Assembly: GCA_002323795.1 (NCBI GenBank)
Contig: DCPZ01000004.1
Span: 1 to 61,861 of the forward strand
Direction of reading: 5' to 3'
DNA from: Flavobacteriales bacterium UBA1531
GTDB taxonomy: Bacteria; Bacteroidota; Bacteroidia; Flavobacteriales_D; Sanyastnellaceae
Length of the DNA: 61,861 bases
The translations under genes were made by a program, and so were the position numbers. This document shows, one piece after another, positions 17,904 through 26,661 of this stretch (positions are counted from its first letter, which is position 1; the number at the start of each line of letters is the position of its first letter). The notes below the pieces were generated by a model. The model saw only the letters and a list, made by a program, of their open reading frames with translations. It ran no database searches and was not told the DNA's origin.

Positions 17904-19427
17904 ATGAAAGCCTTCTTTACCGCTATTTTCATGTGCCTTGTGCTCTGCCATTTGAGTGCGCAAGACGCCATCGTATATCCCTACAACCCAGATGCTGACA
18001 ACGACGAACTGGTTGGAGTTACTGATTTGTTGCCTTTGCTATCCGTTTTTGGAGAGGATTTTGAACCTGGCGAAATTGTAATTGACGGCGTTGCACTCGC
18101 GGAGGTGCTGATGACGATGCAGCAGACCATCGAATCTCTGCAAATGCAAGTTGAGGCACTTGAGGCTTCGACTGTCGTTGGACTGAATGATTACATGAGC
18201 GTGGATGTCGACGCTCACAGCGTTTTATTGACAGGGGCGAATTTTCAAGTTGTTAATGGAACCAACGATCTGCTCGAGGGTAACTCCCTTGGCAATATCA
18301 TTATTGGTTACAATACCACAGACAGTGCACAGCAACTTTCTGAACGACAGGGCTCCCACAATTTGGTGCTTGGCGCTGGTAACACATACAACGGATCGGG
18401 TAATTTAATTGGCGGATCATCGAATCAATCTGATGGTGATTTCGGAATTGTATCGGGCTATCAGAACGAATATTCAGGATCAGGTGGAGGAATGATTGGT
18501 GGACGCTACAATATTTCTTCGCTCTCGACTGGAGTAACCATTGGCGGTAGGGATAACACGATTGATTCTGATGACGGGGTAATCGTTGGTGGCATAGGTA
18601 ATGAGAATTGGCAGGAATGGGGAGTCCTAGTTGGTGGCTCAGGCAACCGAATCCAAACGAATGTCGGCAGTCCGACTAGAGCTACTGTGATTTGCGGTGG
18701 AAAAGGGAATACGATTAATGATGGCAATTATTCTGCGATTTTCGCTGGTGAAAATAATACTGTGTCAGGAGAACTTGCAGCGGCCGTTAGCGGTCGTGAC
18801 AATACTGCAGTCAATGGGCTTGTCGTTGGAGGGGATTCAAATACTGTCGATGGTGACTACGCAGTGGCTGCTGGTGGTTTGTCTAACTACGTTCAAAGCT
18901 CCTGGAATTCTATTTTGGGTGGTCAAGCTAATGAGATTCAGCAAGGAACCGATAATTGCGTCCTTGTTGGAGGGTATTCAAACACTATTCAACACCATAC
19001 CACACATTCTGCAATTGTAGGTGGGGAATCAAATCTGATAGGAGAATCAGAATCAGATTCGCGATTTTCTGTTGTTTCTGGCGGAAGGTTTAACCATGTA
19101 AAATTGGGTTATGCCAATTCGATTTTTGGAGGGATTCAAAACACCGCCGAAAATGTATCGGATTCCGTTTTAATCGGTGACCCAAACATTAATGGATTAA
19201 CCAGCAATCGCTCCATCTTTGGAGGTACGTCGAACACGCAGCGCGGAGGATTTGGATCTTCAATTGTCGGTGGTAGATTTTTAGTTGCCGAAATTAGGAG
19301 TGTGGATGATGTAAATTATTACCCCTCCGATTGCCTGATTGGCTCTTCAGGTCGCGCTTTTGTGGGATCTACGACTGCTGGAGGCGGAAATCTCATAGAG
19401 ACTTCTTTCGGAGAAGGTGACGACTGA
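17904..19427 (+). CDS. Secreted beta-roll repeat protein with dockerin-like motif and coiled coil
   Basis: 507 residues. Signal peptide 1-19 (FMCLVLCHLSAQ). About 29-50 holds one EF-hand/dockerin-like motif (DADNDELVGVTDLLPLL); about 65-92 is a short coiled coil (TIESLQMQVEALEAS); about 115-470 is a long run of imperfect 14-25-residue repeats of type GxxNTIxxxxxxIxGG (for example TIGGRDNTIDSDDGVIVGG, AIFAGENNTVSG). This resembles the left-handed beta-roll heads of YadA-type adhesins. No membrane anchor or T9SS tail is visible; it ends IETSFGEGDD. A trimeric surface fibre is a reasonable inference. It ends 10 bp from the convergent VOC gene. Confidence 0.7.
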   Translation: MKAFFTAIFMCLVLCHLSAQDAIVYPYNPDADNDELVGVTDLLPLLSVFGEDFEPGEIVIDGVALAEVLMTMQQTIESLQMQVEALEASTVVGLNDYMSVDVDAHSVLLTGANFQVVNGTNDLLEGNSLGNIIIGYNTTDSAQQLSERQGSHNLVLGAGNTYNGSGNLIGGSSNQSDGDFGIVSGYQNEYSGSGGGMIGGRYNISSLSTGVTIGGRDNTIDSDDGVIVGGIGNENWQEWGVLVGGSGNRIQTNVGSPTRATVICGGKGNTINDGNYSAIFAGENNTVSGELAAAVSGRDNTAVNGLVVGGDSNTVDGDYAVAAGGLSNYVQSSWNSILGGQANEIQQGTDNCVLVGGYSNTIQHHTTHSAIVGGESNLIGESESDSRFSVVSGGRFNHVKLGYANSIFGGIQNTAENVSDSVLIGDPNINGLTSNRSIFGGTSNTQRGGFGSSIVGGRFLVAEIRSVDDVNYYPSDCLIGSSGRAFVGSTTAGGGNLIETSFGEGDD

Positions 19428-19437
19428 AGAAGAGTGA

Positions 19438-20493
19438 TCAGTCTTTCACCCGATTGAAGCGTAGCATCTTGAGCATCCACTTGGGAAGGGCTTTGCCTGC
19501 TGGGCGCTTTCGTGTATCGAGGTACCAATTCATTTTTTGACTGATAGGAATCTTATGGGTTTCCACGAATTCAATCCATGTGCTGTCGGGATCTTCTACG
19601 TAGGTGAATTGCCCACTCGCTTCGCCCATGTCAAATGAGGAGGCGCTATTGACTGTAAAAGGAAAACCAGCTGCTTCCAATTCTTTCCCCAAAGCTTCCA
19701 TGTCGCGGATATCCCAGCAGATGTGGATGTAGCCAAGATCGCCCCAGAATCGGTTTTCAAAAAGATTCCGCGGTTTACGATCCAACGCTTGGACGAGTTC
19801 GATTTCCCCTCCGCCCAAAATTTGGCTGAATGGACCTGCAGTTGGCTCTGAGCGTCGCAGTACCATGCGCCGATAAGATTCATCGCTTCCAGGGATTGCT
19901 TGCCACGATGGAATAATCCCTGTTTCATCCACGGCAACGATGTCATAACCAAGAACGTCGCGATAGAGTGTCAGGGCCTTGTCCATGTTCGAGACGCCAA
20001 TGACCGCTCCGCCGACACCTCCGCCATAAGGCGCGGGTCCAAACCATTCGTCGCTCTCCACCATTTCGAATGGATATCCATGAGGGTCATTCAGGTAATA
20101 ATGCTTTCGGCCGTCCGCGCGCTTATGGACTGGCCCAAGTGATTCAATGCCAAGCCGCTGATGCTCTGCGTGCATAAAGTCGGCATCCTTGCATTTTATC
20201 TTGCAAATGAAAATCCCAGTATCTCCCAACTTGCCTTGGAAGGCTGCGGGTTGCGGTTCCCTGCTCGTGAATTGCCAAATTTCCATGCCTGCACCACCGC
20301 CCATGTGCAAGGCCAAAACGGCATGTCGCGCATGCACTTCATTGCCTGTATAGCGCGTCATTAGTGCAGCTTGGGCTGCTTCTTCGAACATTCGAATGTC
20401 GATGCCAAATGCCTTTCGGTACCATTTCCAAGCCTTGTGCACATTGGGAACGCCAATGCCAATTTGCTGGATGCCGCTGATGAGTTTGCTCAT
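19438..20493 (-). CDS. Protein with two VOC (glyoxalase/dioxygenase) domains
   Basis: 351 residues, cytoplasmic. Domain 1, about 6-145, begins GIQQIGIGVPNVHKAWKWYRKAFG and ends PHGYPFEMVES; domain 2, about 158-310, begins AVIGVSNMDKALTLYRDVLGYD and ends DPDSTWIEFVE. The beta-alpha-beta3 pattern and the terminal Glu of each domain (metal ligand) are typical of vicinal-oxygen-chelate proteins such as 4-hydroxyphenylpyruvate dioxygenase, glyoxalases and ring-cleavage enzymes. The basic tail (KALPKWMLKMLRFNRVKD) is unusual. Substrate unknown. TACCTTCG upstream on the minus strand could be the -7 box. Confidence 0.8.
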   Translation of the reverse strand: MSKLISGIQQIGIGVPNVHKAWKWYRKAFGIDIRMFEEAAQAALMTRYTGNEVHARHAVLALHMGGGAGMEIWQFTSREPQPAAFQGKLGDTGIFICKIKCKDADFMHAEHQRLGIESLGPVHKRADGRKHYYLNDPHGYPFEMVESDEWFGPAPYGGGVGGAVIGVSNMDKALTLYRDVLGYDIVAVDETGIIPSWQAIPGSDESYRRMVLRRSEPTAGPFSQILGGGEIELVQALDRKPRNLFENRFWGDLGYIHICWDIRDMEALGKELEAAGFPFTVNSASSFDMGEASGQFTYVEDPDSTWIEFVETHKIPISQKMNWYLDTRKRPAGKALPKWMLKMLRFNRVKD

Positions 20494-20630
20494 GAAGTCA
20501 GAATCGAAGGTAGTAGGGTCAAAGATGCATCGAAAATGTGCGACTATGAAATAAGGTTACAAGTCGCGCGGGTTCTTCTCGCTTTACCTTCGCACAGAAC
20601 TTTTCGGAAGATGCCTTTGAAACCAATGCC

Positions 20631-23000
20631 ATGAATAAGTTGCTGTGGAGTCTGATTGTATTATTAGGTTTAGGGATTTTATGGCTCGTTTCATTTATCC
20701 ATTCGAATGCTCCAGATTACAACTTTGAGTTGCGTTCCGATGCGGTGAGCGCTCCTGTTGAGGTTATTTTTGATGACATGGCTGTGCCGCATATCTATGC
20801 GCAGACAGAGGCTGATGCCATGCACGCATTGGGGTATGTACACGCCTCTGAGCGATTGTGGCAGATGGATTTGCTCAGACGCGCCGGCGCTGGAGAATTG
20901 TCTGAGTTGTTGGGAGGGGATATGGTCGAAAATGATCAATACTTGCGTTCTCTGGGCATGCGTCACGCTGCCGACCGCACGTCAAAAGCATTCGAGCGGG
21001 AAGCCCCTGCGGAAATTCAAACTGCCATGTCTGCCTATTTAGCTGGTATCAACGCTTTCATTGCTCAAAATGAACGTCCCTTTGAGTATCAAATCCTGGG
21101 AGAGCATCCACGACCATTTACAACACGAGACATATACTGCGCTACCGGATTCATGGCTTATTCCTTTGCGATTCACTTGAAAACAGAGCCAATTTTGGAC
21201 TGGATGAAGCGCAACCTTGATTCGCTTCGATGGAGTGATTTGGCTTTAGGCCAGGATGGATTCACCCGAATCTCCAATGACAGCGAAACGACAGATCCAA
21301 ATTACGATGCATCTGGCTTGGCTTCGCGTGTGGCGCGATTGGATGACCTGCGCCCCGTTCCGCAGTGGCTGGGATCCAATGCGTGGGTGCTCAGTGGTGA
21401 TCGCACGGCCTCTGGCGAGGTGCTCTTCTGCAACGATGCGCACATGGCTTATGCTTCGCCATCGGTTTGGTATGAAGCGCATATTGTGACTCCGGATATG
21501 GAATATTATGGCAATCATCTGGCGGGTCTTCCGTTTCCTGCTATTGGACATACGCGCAGTCATGCCTGGGGCATTACCATGTTTGTCAACGACGACATCG
21601 ACCTTTACCAAGAGACCATTGAAGGCGACCGTTATTACCACGGAGGAGAATGGCTGCCCATTGAGTCTTCGACGGAATTAATCAATGTTGCGGGAGAAGA
21701 ACCGGTGAGTTTTGAATGGCGTAAAACACATCACGGACCGCTGATTGAAGACGATGTATCGATGTGGTGGACTTTTACAAAGTATCCCGAGAACCGCATG
21801 CATGAAGCCTTTTATGGATTTTCACGCGCATCGGACATGGAGGAATTTCGAGCAGCGGCGGAGATGGTGCACGCGCCTGGATTGAATTTGATGTACGGAG
21901 ATGCAGCAGGCAACATCGCTTGGTGGGCGAGTGCCAAGCTTCCTGTTCGTCCTGAGCATGTCGATACAAAAACGCTCATTGACGGTCGCTATGAGGCGAA
22001 TGATCCAGCGGGTTGGTATGCATTTGAGCACAACCCGCAATTGGAGAATCCCGCTTGCGGTTTTGTTTATTCAGCCAATAATGCACCCGAGCCCCGAGAC
22101 AGCATGTCTTACCCTGGGCATTACTATTCCGGAAATACCCGCGCCGCAGCAATTTTCGAAGCCTTGTCTAGCTCAAAAAATGACTGGACGATGGGCGATG
22201 CTCAAGGCATTCAACTCGATCATCACTCACGGGTTTATGCAGAAAATGCCGAGCATATGATTGATTTTGCAGAGGAGGGGGGGCAGCCTGTTGAATCATT
22301 TTTGAAGGATTGGGATGGCAGCCACCTTGGGCATGAGATCGCACCCACGCTCTACTATCGTTGGATGTATCGCACCATCGAAGGCGCAATGTTTGACGAG
22401 TTTGAGTTGAACACGTCGGACGGATCAGCGGATGAGAAATTCGAGTCTTTTCACAAGACCATCGTCAGTGAGAATACTTTTCCTCGCCTGCTTGCTCGGC
22501 CTCATTCACTGTGGTGGGATGATGGGAGAACAGAAGTTCAAGAAACAGCGTCTGAAATTGTTACTGCGGCTCTTCTGGTCGCGAGGAATGATTTGCGAGC
22601 AACGTTGGGTGAAGATTCTACCAAATGGCATTACGATCGGTTGCACACGGTCACACATCGGCATGCGATGTCAGAAATTCCCATTCTTGGCGATTGGTTG
22701 AGCGTTGGCGAAATTCCCTTGCCAGCAGCAAAAGATGCGCTGAATAAACACGAATTCAAGCTGAAAAAGAAAGTGGATTATGAGGTCTTCTCAGGTCCGT
22801 CGATGCGCATTTCCATTGACTTTTCCGACGTTGGAGGATCTGAGAGCATATTGCCCACTGGGCAATCGGGCAATCCGTTTAGTTCGTTTTATGCGAATCA
22901 AGCACCCTTGTACCACACGGGCAAGTTTCGGAAGCAACGGATGGACAGGGAGGATATCTGGTTGCATCAAACATCGACCGCTAGTTTTACGCCTAAATAA
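20631..23000 (+). CDS. Penicillin-acylase-family Ntn hydrolase, membrane anchored
   Basis: 789 residues. Residues 4-22 are a hydrophobic anchor. The alpha-chain part holds VPHIYAQTEADAMHALGYVH and ERLWQMDLLRRAGAGELSEL (about 53-93). Autocleavage and catalysis are expected at S249 in LGSNAWVLSG, followed by ASGEVLFCNDAHMAY, the standard start of the beta chain. Later FSANN-like (VYSANNAPEP) and GHYYSGNTRA motifs fit. The family removes acyl groups from amides (penicillins, aculeacin, N-acyl-homoserine lactones). Here a periplasmic acylase for acyl-amides is likely; quorum quenching is only a possibility. The C-terminal GxSGNPFSxxYANQ motif is present, so the enzyme looks complete. Confidence 0.88.
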   Translation: MNKLLWSLIVLLGLGILWLVSFIHSNAPDYNFELRSDAVSAPVEVIFDDMAVPHIYAQTEADAMHALGYVHASERLWQMDLLRRAGAGELSELLGGDMVENDQYLRSLGMRHAADRTSKAFEREAPAEIQTAMSAYLAGINAFIAQNERPFEYQILGEHPRPFTTRDIYCATGFMAYSFAIHLKTEPILDWMKRNLDSLRWSDLALGQDGFTRISNDSETTDPNYDASGLASRVARLDDLRPVPQWLGSNAWVLSGDRTASGEVLFCNDAHMAYASPSVWYEAHIVTPDMEYYGNHLAGLPFPAIGHTRSHAWGITMFVNDDIDLYQETIEGDRYYHGGEWLPIESSTELINVAGEEPVSFEWRKTHHGPLIEDDVSMWWTFTKYPENRMHEAFYGFSRASDMEEFRAAAEMVHAPGLNLMYGDAAGNIAWWASAKLPVRPEHVDTKTLIDGRYEANDPAGWYAFEHNPQLENPACGFVYSANNAPEPRDSMSYPGHYYSGNTRAAAIFEALSSSKNDWTMGDAQGIQLDHHSRVYAENAEHMIDFAEEGGQPVESFLKDWDGSHLGHEIAPTLYYRWMYRTIEGAMFDEFELNTSDGSADEKFESFHKTIVSENTFPRLLARPHSLWWDDGRTEVQETASEIVTAALLVARNDLRATLGEDSTKWHYDRLHTVTHRHAMSEIPILGDWLSVGEIPLPAAKDALNKHEFKLKKKVDYEVFSGPSMRISIDFSDVGGSESILPTGQSGNPFSSFYANQAPLYHTGKFRKQRMDREDIWLHQTSTASFTPK

Positions 23001-23023
23001 TTTTTTAATCGAGGTTAAATATT

Positions 23024-23031
23024 TATTTTTG
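23024..23031 (+). promoter_or_regulatory. Candidate -7 box for TonB receptor
   Basis: TATTTTTG matches TAnnTTTG and ends 5 bp before ATG 23037, which would give a leaderless or nearly leaderless message. No clear TTTG is seen at the expected -33 distance. Confidence 0.35.
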
Positions 23032-23036
23032 CCGTC

Positions 23037-25313
23037 ATGAAAAAGCGGCTGCGTGCGGAAAAAAGAAGGTTTTTTCGGTTTTCAACCTTGACGATACTAT
23101 TGGTTTTATTTGTTTTTGTGTCTGTAATTTCAGTGGGTGCTCAATGCAGCGTTGAAGTGAGAGGTGGCGGAGATCCACTGCCGAATGCGTCAATTGTAGT
23201 GGAGGGGAAGCCTGTCGGAGCCACAGACCGGGAGGGACTCTGGTCAGGTCAAATCGTCCAATCTGCGAGCCGTGTGCAAAGGATTGAGGTGCGTGCACTT
23301 GGTTTCGAAACATGGGAAGGAACGCTGTCTTGCGCTCCAGGGGAGAAACATTTGATTCAACTTCAGGAAAGCACCTTTGTTCTTGGAGGAGCCACGGTCA
23401 TTGGGAGCTTGTCAGCGATGAAGTTGAAGGAGAGCCCCATTCGTACACAGGTATTGGCAGGAAGAGCTCTACGAGATATTCCTGCAGATGATGCAACAGA
23501 AGCTCTGGACTTTAACAACGGCTTGCGCGAAACCATCGCCTGTGGGGTCTGCGGTACCAATGACATTCACATCAATGGGTTGGAGGGCGTTTATACTCTA
23601 ATTCTGTTGGATGGTGTGCCATTGTTGGGTGGCTTGGCATCAGCTTATTCACTGGATGGGATTCCTCTGAGCATGATTCAACAAGTCGAAGTGATTCAAG
23701 GCCCAGCGAGCGCGAGATTTGGAAGTCAGGCGGTTGGTGGTGTGATCAATGTGGTGCTTGCTCCACTGCGATCCGGAACATCGTCTGGAAGCATTGGATT
23801 GGATAGCCATCAAAGGATGATGCTTTCAGCCGCGGCAGGATGGGGAGCTGAGGACGCGCCTTGGCAAATCGGGGTGGATGCTCATCGCATGGTCAATCGG
23901 TTGGACAACAATCAAGACGGCATGACGGATGCTCCAACGATTGAACGAGTGGTTGGTACGTTGCGCCATCAGCGCAGCAGCGAGAAAAGGCATTGGCGCA
24001 CTACTCTGCGCGGATACGCCGAAAAGCGTTTTGGTGGCGCCTTGGATTTTGAGGAAGCCGACCGCGGGGGCGAAAACAGCTACGGTGAACGCATTGACTT
24101 GTTGCGGAGTGAATGGCTGCTTGGCGGCGCACCTCGGGGAGGAACAGGAATGACTTATCAGGGCGGATTTTCATTTCACGATCAGCGCTCAACATACGGC
24201 AGCACCGTTTTCAATGCGCGTGAAATCACGGCAAATGCTGAGGCATTTCATAGCGGATGGAGCTGGAAGGAAGACCGACGCATCACCGGCGGCATGAGCC
24301 TGATGTGGGACAATTATAGTGACGAGACTCCAGCTGAATCAGATATGAACGTGCTGGTGCCGGCGCTCTATGTCGAGCACACTGGTGCTTCATCAACATC
24401 TGAATCAGGTCTCAAAACCTTTTCATGGATTCACGGTCTGCGCATCGAAAAGCCATCCAATGCGGATGTTGTAGTCGCTCCGCGTATCAATTTCAAATGG
24501 TCGCCCTCGTATACGATGGATGTGCGCCTCAATGCAGGGCGCGGTTACCGTCGGGTCCATTTATTCACCGAAGAGCATGCAGCGTTGGACGGATCTCGAG
24601 CAGTTCTTCAGCCCGACCAGGGATTGCGGCCCGAGTCGAGCTGGAACGCCAATCTCAGTGGCACCTGGAGCACGGGTGATGATACCTTCGCAGCAACAGT
24701 TTCGGGGCATGTTTTTTCGACGCTATTCACAGACCGTATTTACGCGGATTATGACAGCTTGCCCAATGCCATTGTCTATAGAAACATTGATGGTGTGGGT
24801 TGGAACCGTGGCGTTGGAGTGGATGCATTGTTCAACGGGTCTAGCGGCTGGTCATGCACATTGGGCGCGACTCTCCTGCGTTCACAGTTGCTCGAGGAAT
24901 CTGACACGCCATGGTCCTTGGCGTCATGGAAAGAAGCAGAGGACATTGAGTTTGCTCCCAATTTTACCACAAATTTTGGCGGTGGGTATCGCTGGGAAAA
25001 CGTAGGATTCAATTTTTCGGGCCAACATGTAGGTGCAATGCGCTTGCCTTTTTACAGTGCTGCTGAGCCTGATAATAGTGAGCCATTCCAGTTGATGCAT
25101 TGCAGTGTTTTTCGTTCATGGTCACCGCGAAATGCGCGATTTATCGAGACCACCAATACGTTAACTGTGGGGGTGAAAAATCTGACCAATTCGATTCAGT
25201 CACGTCCGATCATTGCACCAGAGGCACCGTTCAGCGAAGACTTCGATGCTTCTCGCATCTACGCTCCAATCGAGCAACGTCGCTTCTTCGTAAAATGGGC
25301 TTGGACGATGTAA
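23037..25313 (+). CDS. TonB-dependent outer-membrane receptor (BtuB/colicin-receptor-like)
   Basis: 758 residues. Signal peptide ends about 36 (VSVISVGAQ). A short carboxypeptidase-regulatory-like domain runs 38-110. The plug, about 125-240, has the typical ACGVCGTNDIHINGLEG, then YTLILLDGVPLLGGL and VIQGPASARFGSQAVGGVIN. The barrel ends with RRFFVKWAWTM. Receptors with this Cys-x2-Cys plug motif are common in Bacteroidetes and take up corrinoids, haem or siderophores; nothing here decides between them. It starts 36 bp after the acylase gene and may be read from its own promoter. Confidence 0.87.
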   Translation: MKKRLRAEKRRFFRFSTLTILLVLFVFVSVISVGAQCSVEVRGGGDPLPNASIVVEGKPVGATDREGLWSGQIVQSASRVQRIEVRALGFETWEGTLSCAPGEKHLIQLQESTFVLGGATVIGSLSAMKLKESPIRTQVLAGRALRDIPADDATEALDFNNGLRETIACGVCGTNDIHINGLEGVYTLILLDGVPLLGGLASAYSLDGIPLSMIQQVEVIQGPASARFGSQAVGGVINVVLAPLRSGTSSGSIGLDSHQRMMLSAAAGWGAEDAPWQIGVDAHRMVNRLDNNQDGMTDAPTIERVVGTLRHQRSSEKRHWRTTLRGYAEKRFGGALDFEEADRGGENSYGERIDLLRSEWLLGGAPRGGTGMTYQGGFSFHDQRSTYGSTVFNAREITANAEAFHSGWSWKEDRRITGGMSLMWDNYSDETPAESDMNVLVPALYVEHTGASSTSESGLKTFSWIHGLRIEKPSNADVVVAPRINFKWSPSYTMDVRLNAGRGYRRVHLFTEEHAALDGSRAVLQPDQGLRPESSWNANLSGTWSTGDDTFAATVSGHVFSTLFTDRIYADYDSLPNAIVYRNIDGVGWNRGVGVDALFNGSSGWSCTLGATLLRSQLLEESDTPWSLASWKEAEDIEFAPNFTTNFGGGYRWENVGFNFSGQHVGAMRLPFYSAAEPDNSEPFQLMHCSVFRSWSPRNARFIETTNTLTVGVKNLTNSIQSRPIIAPEAPFSEDFDASRIYAPIEQRRFFVKWAWTM

Positions 25314-25320
25314 GTAAATA

Positions 25321-25349
25321 TTTGCAGCTTTGATTAAAACGGCTGCAAA
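25321..25349. terminator. Inverted repeat between convergent genes
   Basis: TTTGCAGC (25321-25328) pairs with GCTGCAAA (25342-25349) across a 13-nt loop, in the 37-bp gap between the TonB receptor and the GH16 gene. It lacks a strong T tract, so its strength as a terminator is uncertain. Confidence 0.4.
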
Positions 25350-25350
25350 C

Positions 25351-26526
25351 TCATTGATAAACCCGCACGTAATCCACCGCCATGAACTGCGGAAAAGACG
25401 TCGTTGCATTTGGATAGCCGGGCCATTGGCCTCCCACGGCAACATTCATGATGAAGAAAAATGGGTTATCAAATGGATAGTTCTGGTTGCCTGTAACGTT
25501 GTTGTCAACGCTGTAGAAAGGCTGATCATCCACTAGCCAGGTGATTCCGTTTTCATTCCAATCAATCGAAAAAACATGAAATTCCTCTGCAAACGTTTGA
25601 CCTCCAGAGAGGTATCTGCTGCCACCAGTGAACTGGTGCTGAGCCCAACTGTTTCCATAATGTATGGTTCCGTGCACGCTACCCGGGCTCGAGCCAATGA
25701 GCTCCATGATGTCGATCTCTCCGCATGCCGGCCAACCTGAGCTTGGGAAGTTGGCTCCCAACATCCAAATCGCTGGCCAAATCCCCTGGCCAAAAGGCAA
25801 AATGGCTCGGACATCAATGCGGCCGTATTGAAACTCTTGTAGATCGATGGATTTGAGCCGTGCTGACGTGTATTGCGAACCGTTCTCTTTGGCCACAATC
25901 ATTAAATTTCCATTCGCAACGTAGGAGTTTTCTGCGCTTGATGTGTAGTTCTGTAACTCTTGATTGCCCCATCCTGAGGCACCCAAGTCATAGGTCCAAT
26001 GCTGCGGGTTGATTTGGTTGGTCTCAAACTCGTCCGACCAAACCAATGCGCGCCCCGGATAGCTATCTGCAGCTTCGTAACCATCGCTTGTTACTTGGAT
26101 CACCGTGTCATCATTGCGAATGGTGCCAATGGCTTCTTGAAGCCCACCGGCAATAACCCCATTCGACGACCCCGTAAGAACAACTCGGAACTGCTCGTCC
26201 TTCTCGATGAAGTCATCGACTATGATTTCGACCTCAATGGTTCCAGAGGCAGTGCCTTGAGGAAAGATCAACGTGCCGGTTGTGGCGATAAAATCTTCAC
26301 CTGCTACGGCAGTAATTGGCTTGACCTCATAAGTGACTGTCACATCCCGGTTGGTAGAGACATTGAGTACGACGGGGAATTCAAAAACGGCATTTTCATC
26401 GTTTTCTAGATGACTCACATTGATTGGGAACGAAATGGACGGCACGGCACCAGATGGTTCGTCTTTGTCGCATGCGATTAACATGAAAAAAACCAAATAC
26501 AGGGTGAATTGGAAATGTTGGGTCAT
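25351..26526 (-). CDS. GH16 endo-beta-1,3-glucanase (laminarinase) lipoprotein with Calx-beta domain
   Basis: 391 residues. Lipobox FMLIAC at Cys19, followed by DKDEP, an acidic stretch like the surface-lipoprotein export signal of flavobacteria. A Calx-beta/cadherin-like domain spans about 30-137 (TVTYEVKPITAVAGEDF, DDFIEKDEQF). GH16 spans about 160-391: WSDEF, WGNQELQNYT, and GEIDIMELIG with nucleophile E270, D272 and acid/base E275, ending VDYVRVYQ. The one-residue-longer ExDxxE form (EIDIME) is the laminarinase type. It would cut beta-1,3-glucan at the cell surface. It is divergent from the GH5 gene and part of the glucan locus. Confidence 0.92.
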   Translation of the reverse strand: MTQHFQFTLYLVFFMLIACDKDEPSGAVPSISFPINVSHLENDENAVFEFPVVLNVSTNRDVTVTYEVKPITAVAGEDFIATTGTLIFPQGTASGTIEVEIIVDDFIEKDEQFRVVLTGSSNGVIAGGLQEAIGTIRNDDTVIQVTSDGYEAADSYPGRALVWSDEFETNQINPQHWTYDLGASGWGNQELQNYTSSAENSYVANGNLMIVAKENGSQYTSARLKSIDLQEFQYGRIDVRAILPFGQGIWPAIWMLGANFPSSGWPACGEIDIMELIGSSPGSVHGTIHYGNSWAQHQFTGGSRYLSGGQTFAEEFHVFSIDWNENGITWLVDDQPFYSVDNNVTGNQNYPFDNPFFFIMNVAVGGQWPGYPNATTSFPQFMAVDYVRVYQ

Positions 26527-26544
26527 GGTTTCTGCGTTGCTGGC

Positions 26545-26554
26545 GCAATTTACA
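26545..26554 (-). promoter_or_regulatory. Candidate -7 region of the GH16 gene
   Basis: TGTAAATTGC on the minus strand, 18 bp upstream of ATG 26526; its last eight bases approximate TAnnTTTG. The same ten bases occur at the susC promoter (29502-29511). No clear -33 TTTG is seen. Confidence 0.35.
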
Positions 26555-26613
26555 GGATTGATTCCTTCTGATACAGTTTTTGTGCCCTTCGATTGTTCAA
26601 ATGCGTCGATAAT

Positions 26614-26643
26614 TTTGAGATGCCAAGGTTAAGTGTAAATTTG
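26614..26643 (+). promoter_or_regulatory. Promoter of the GH5 gene
   Basis: TTTG (26614-26617), 18-bp spacer, TAAATTTG (26636-26643): an excellent match to the Bacteroidetes -33/-7 consensus, 18 bp before ATG 26662. GTGT-AAATTTG-ACAC lies over the -7 box (26633-26647) as an inverted repeat. Confidence 0.7.
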
Positions 26644-26661
26644 ACACTGAAAATTTATCTC

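Noticed and set aside
20631..23000. Reading the penicillin-acylase homologue as antibiotic resistance
   Set aside because: The family acts on many acyl-amides; no resistance context is present.
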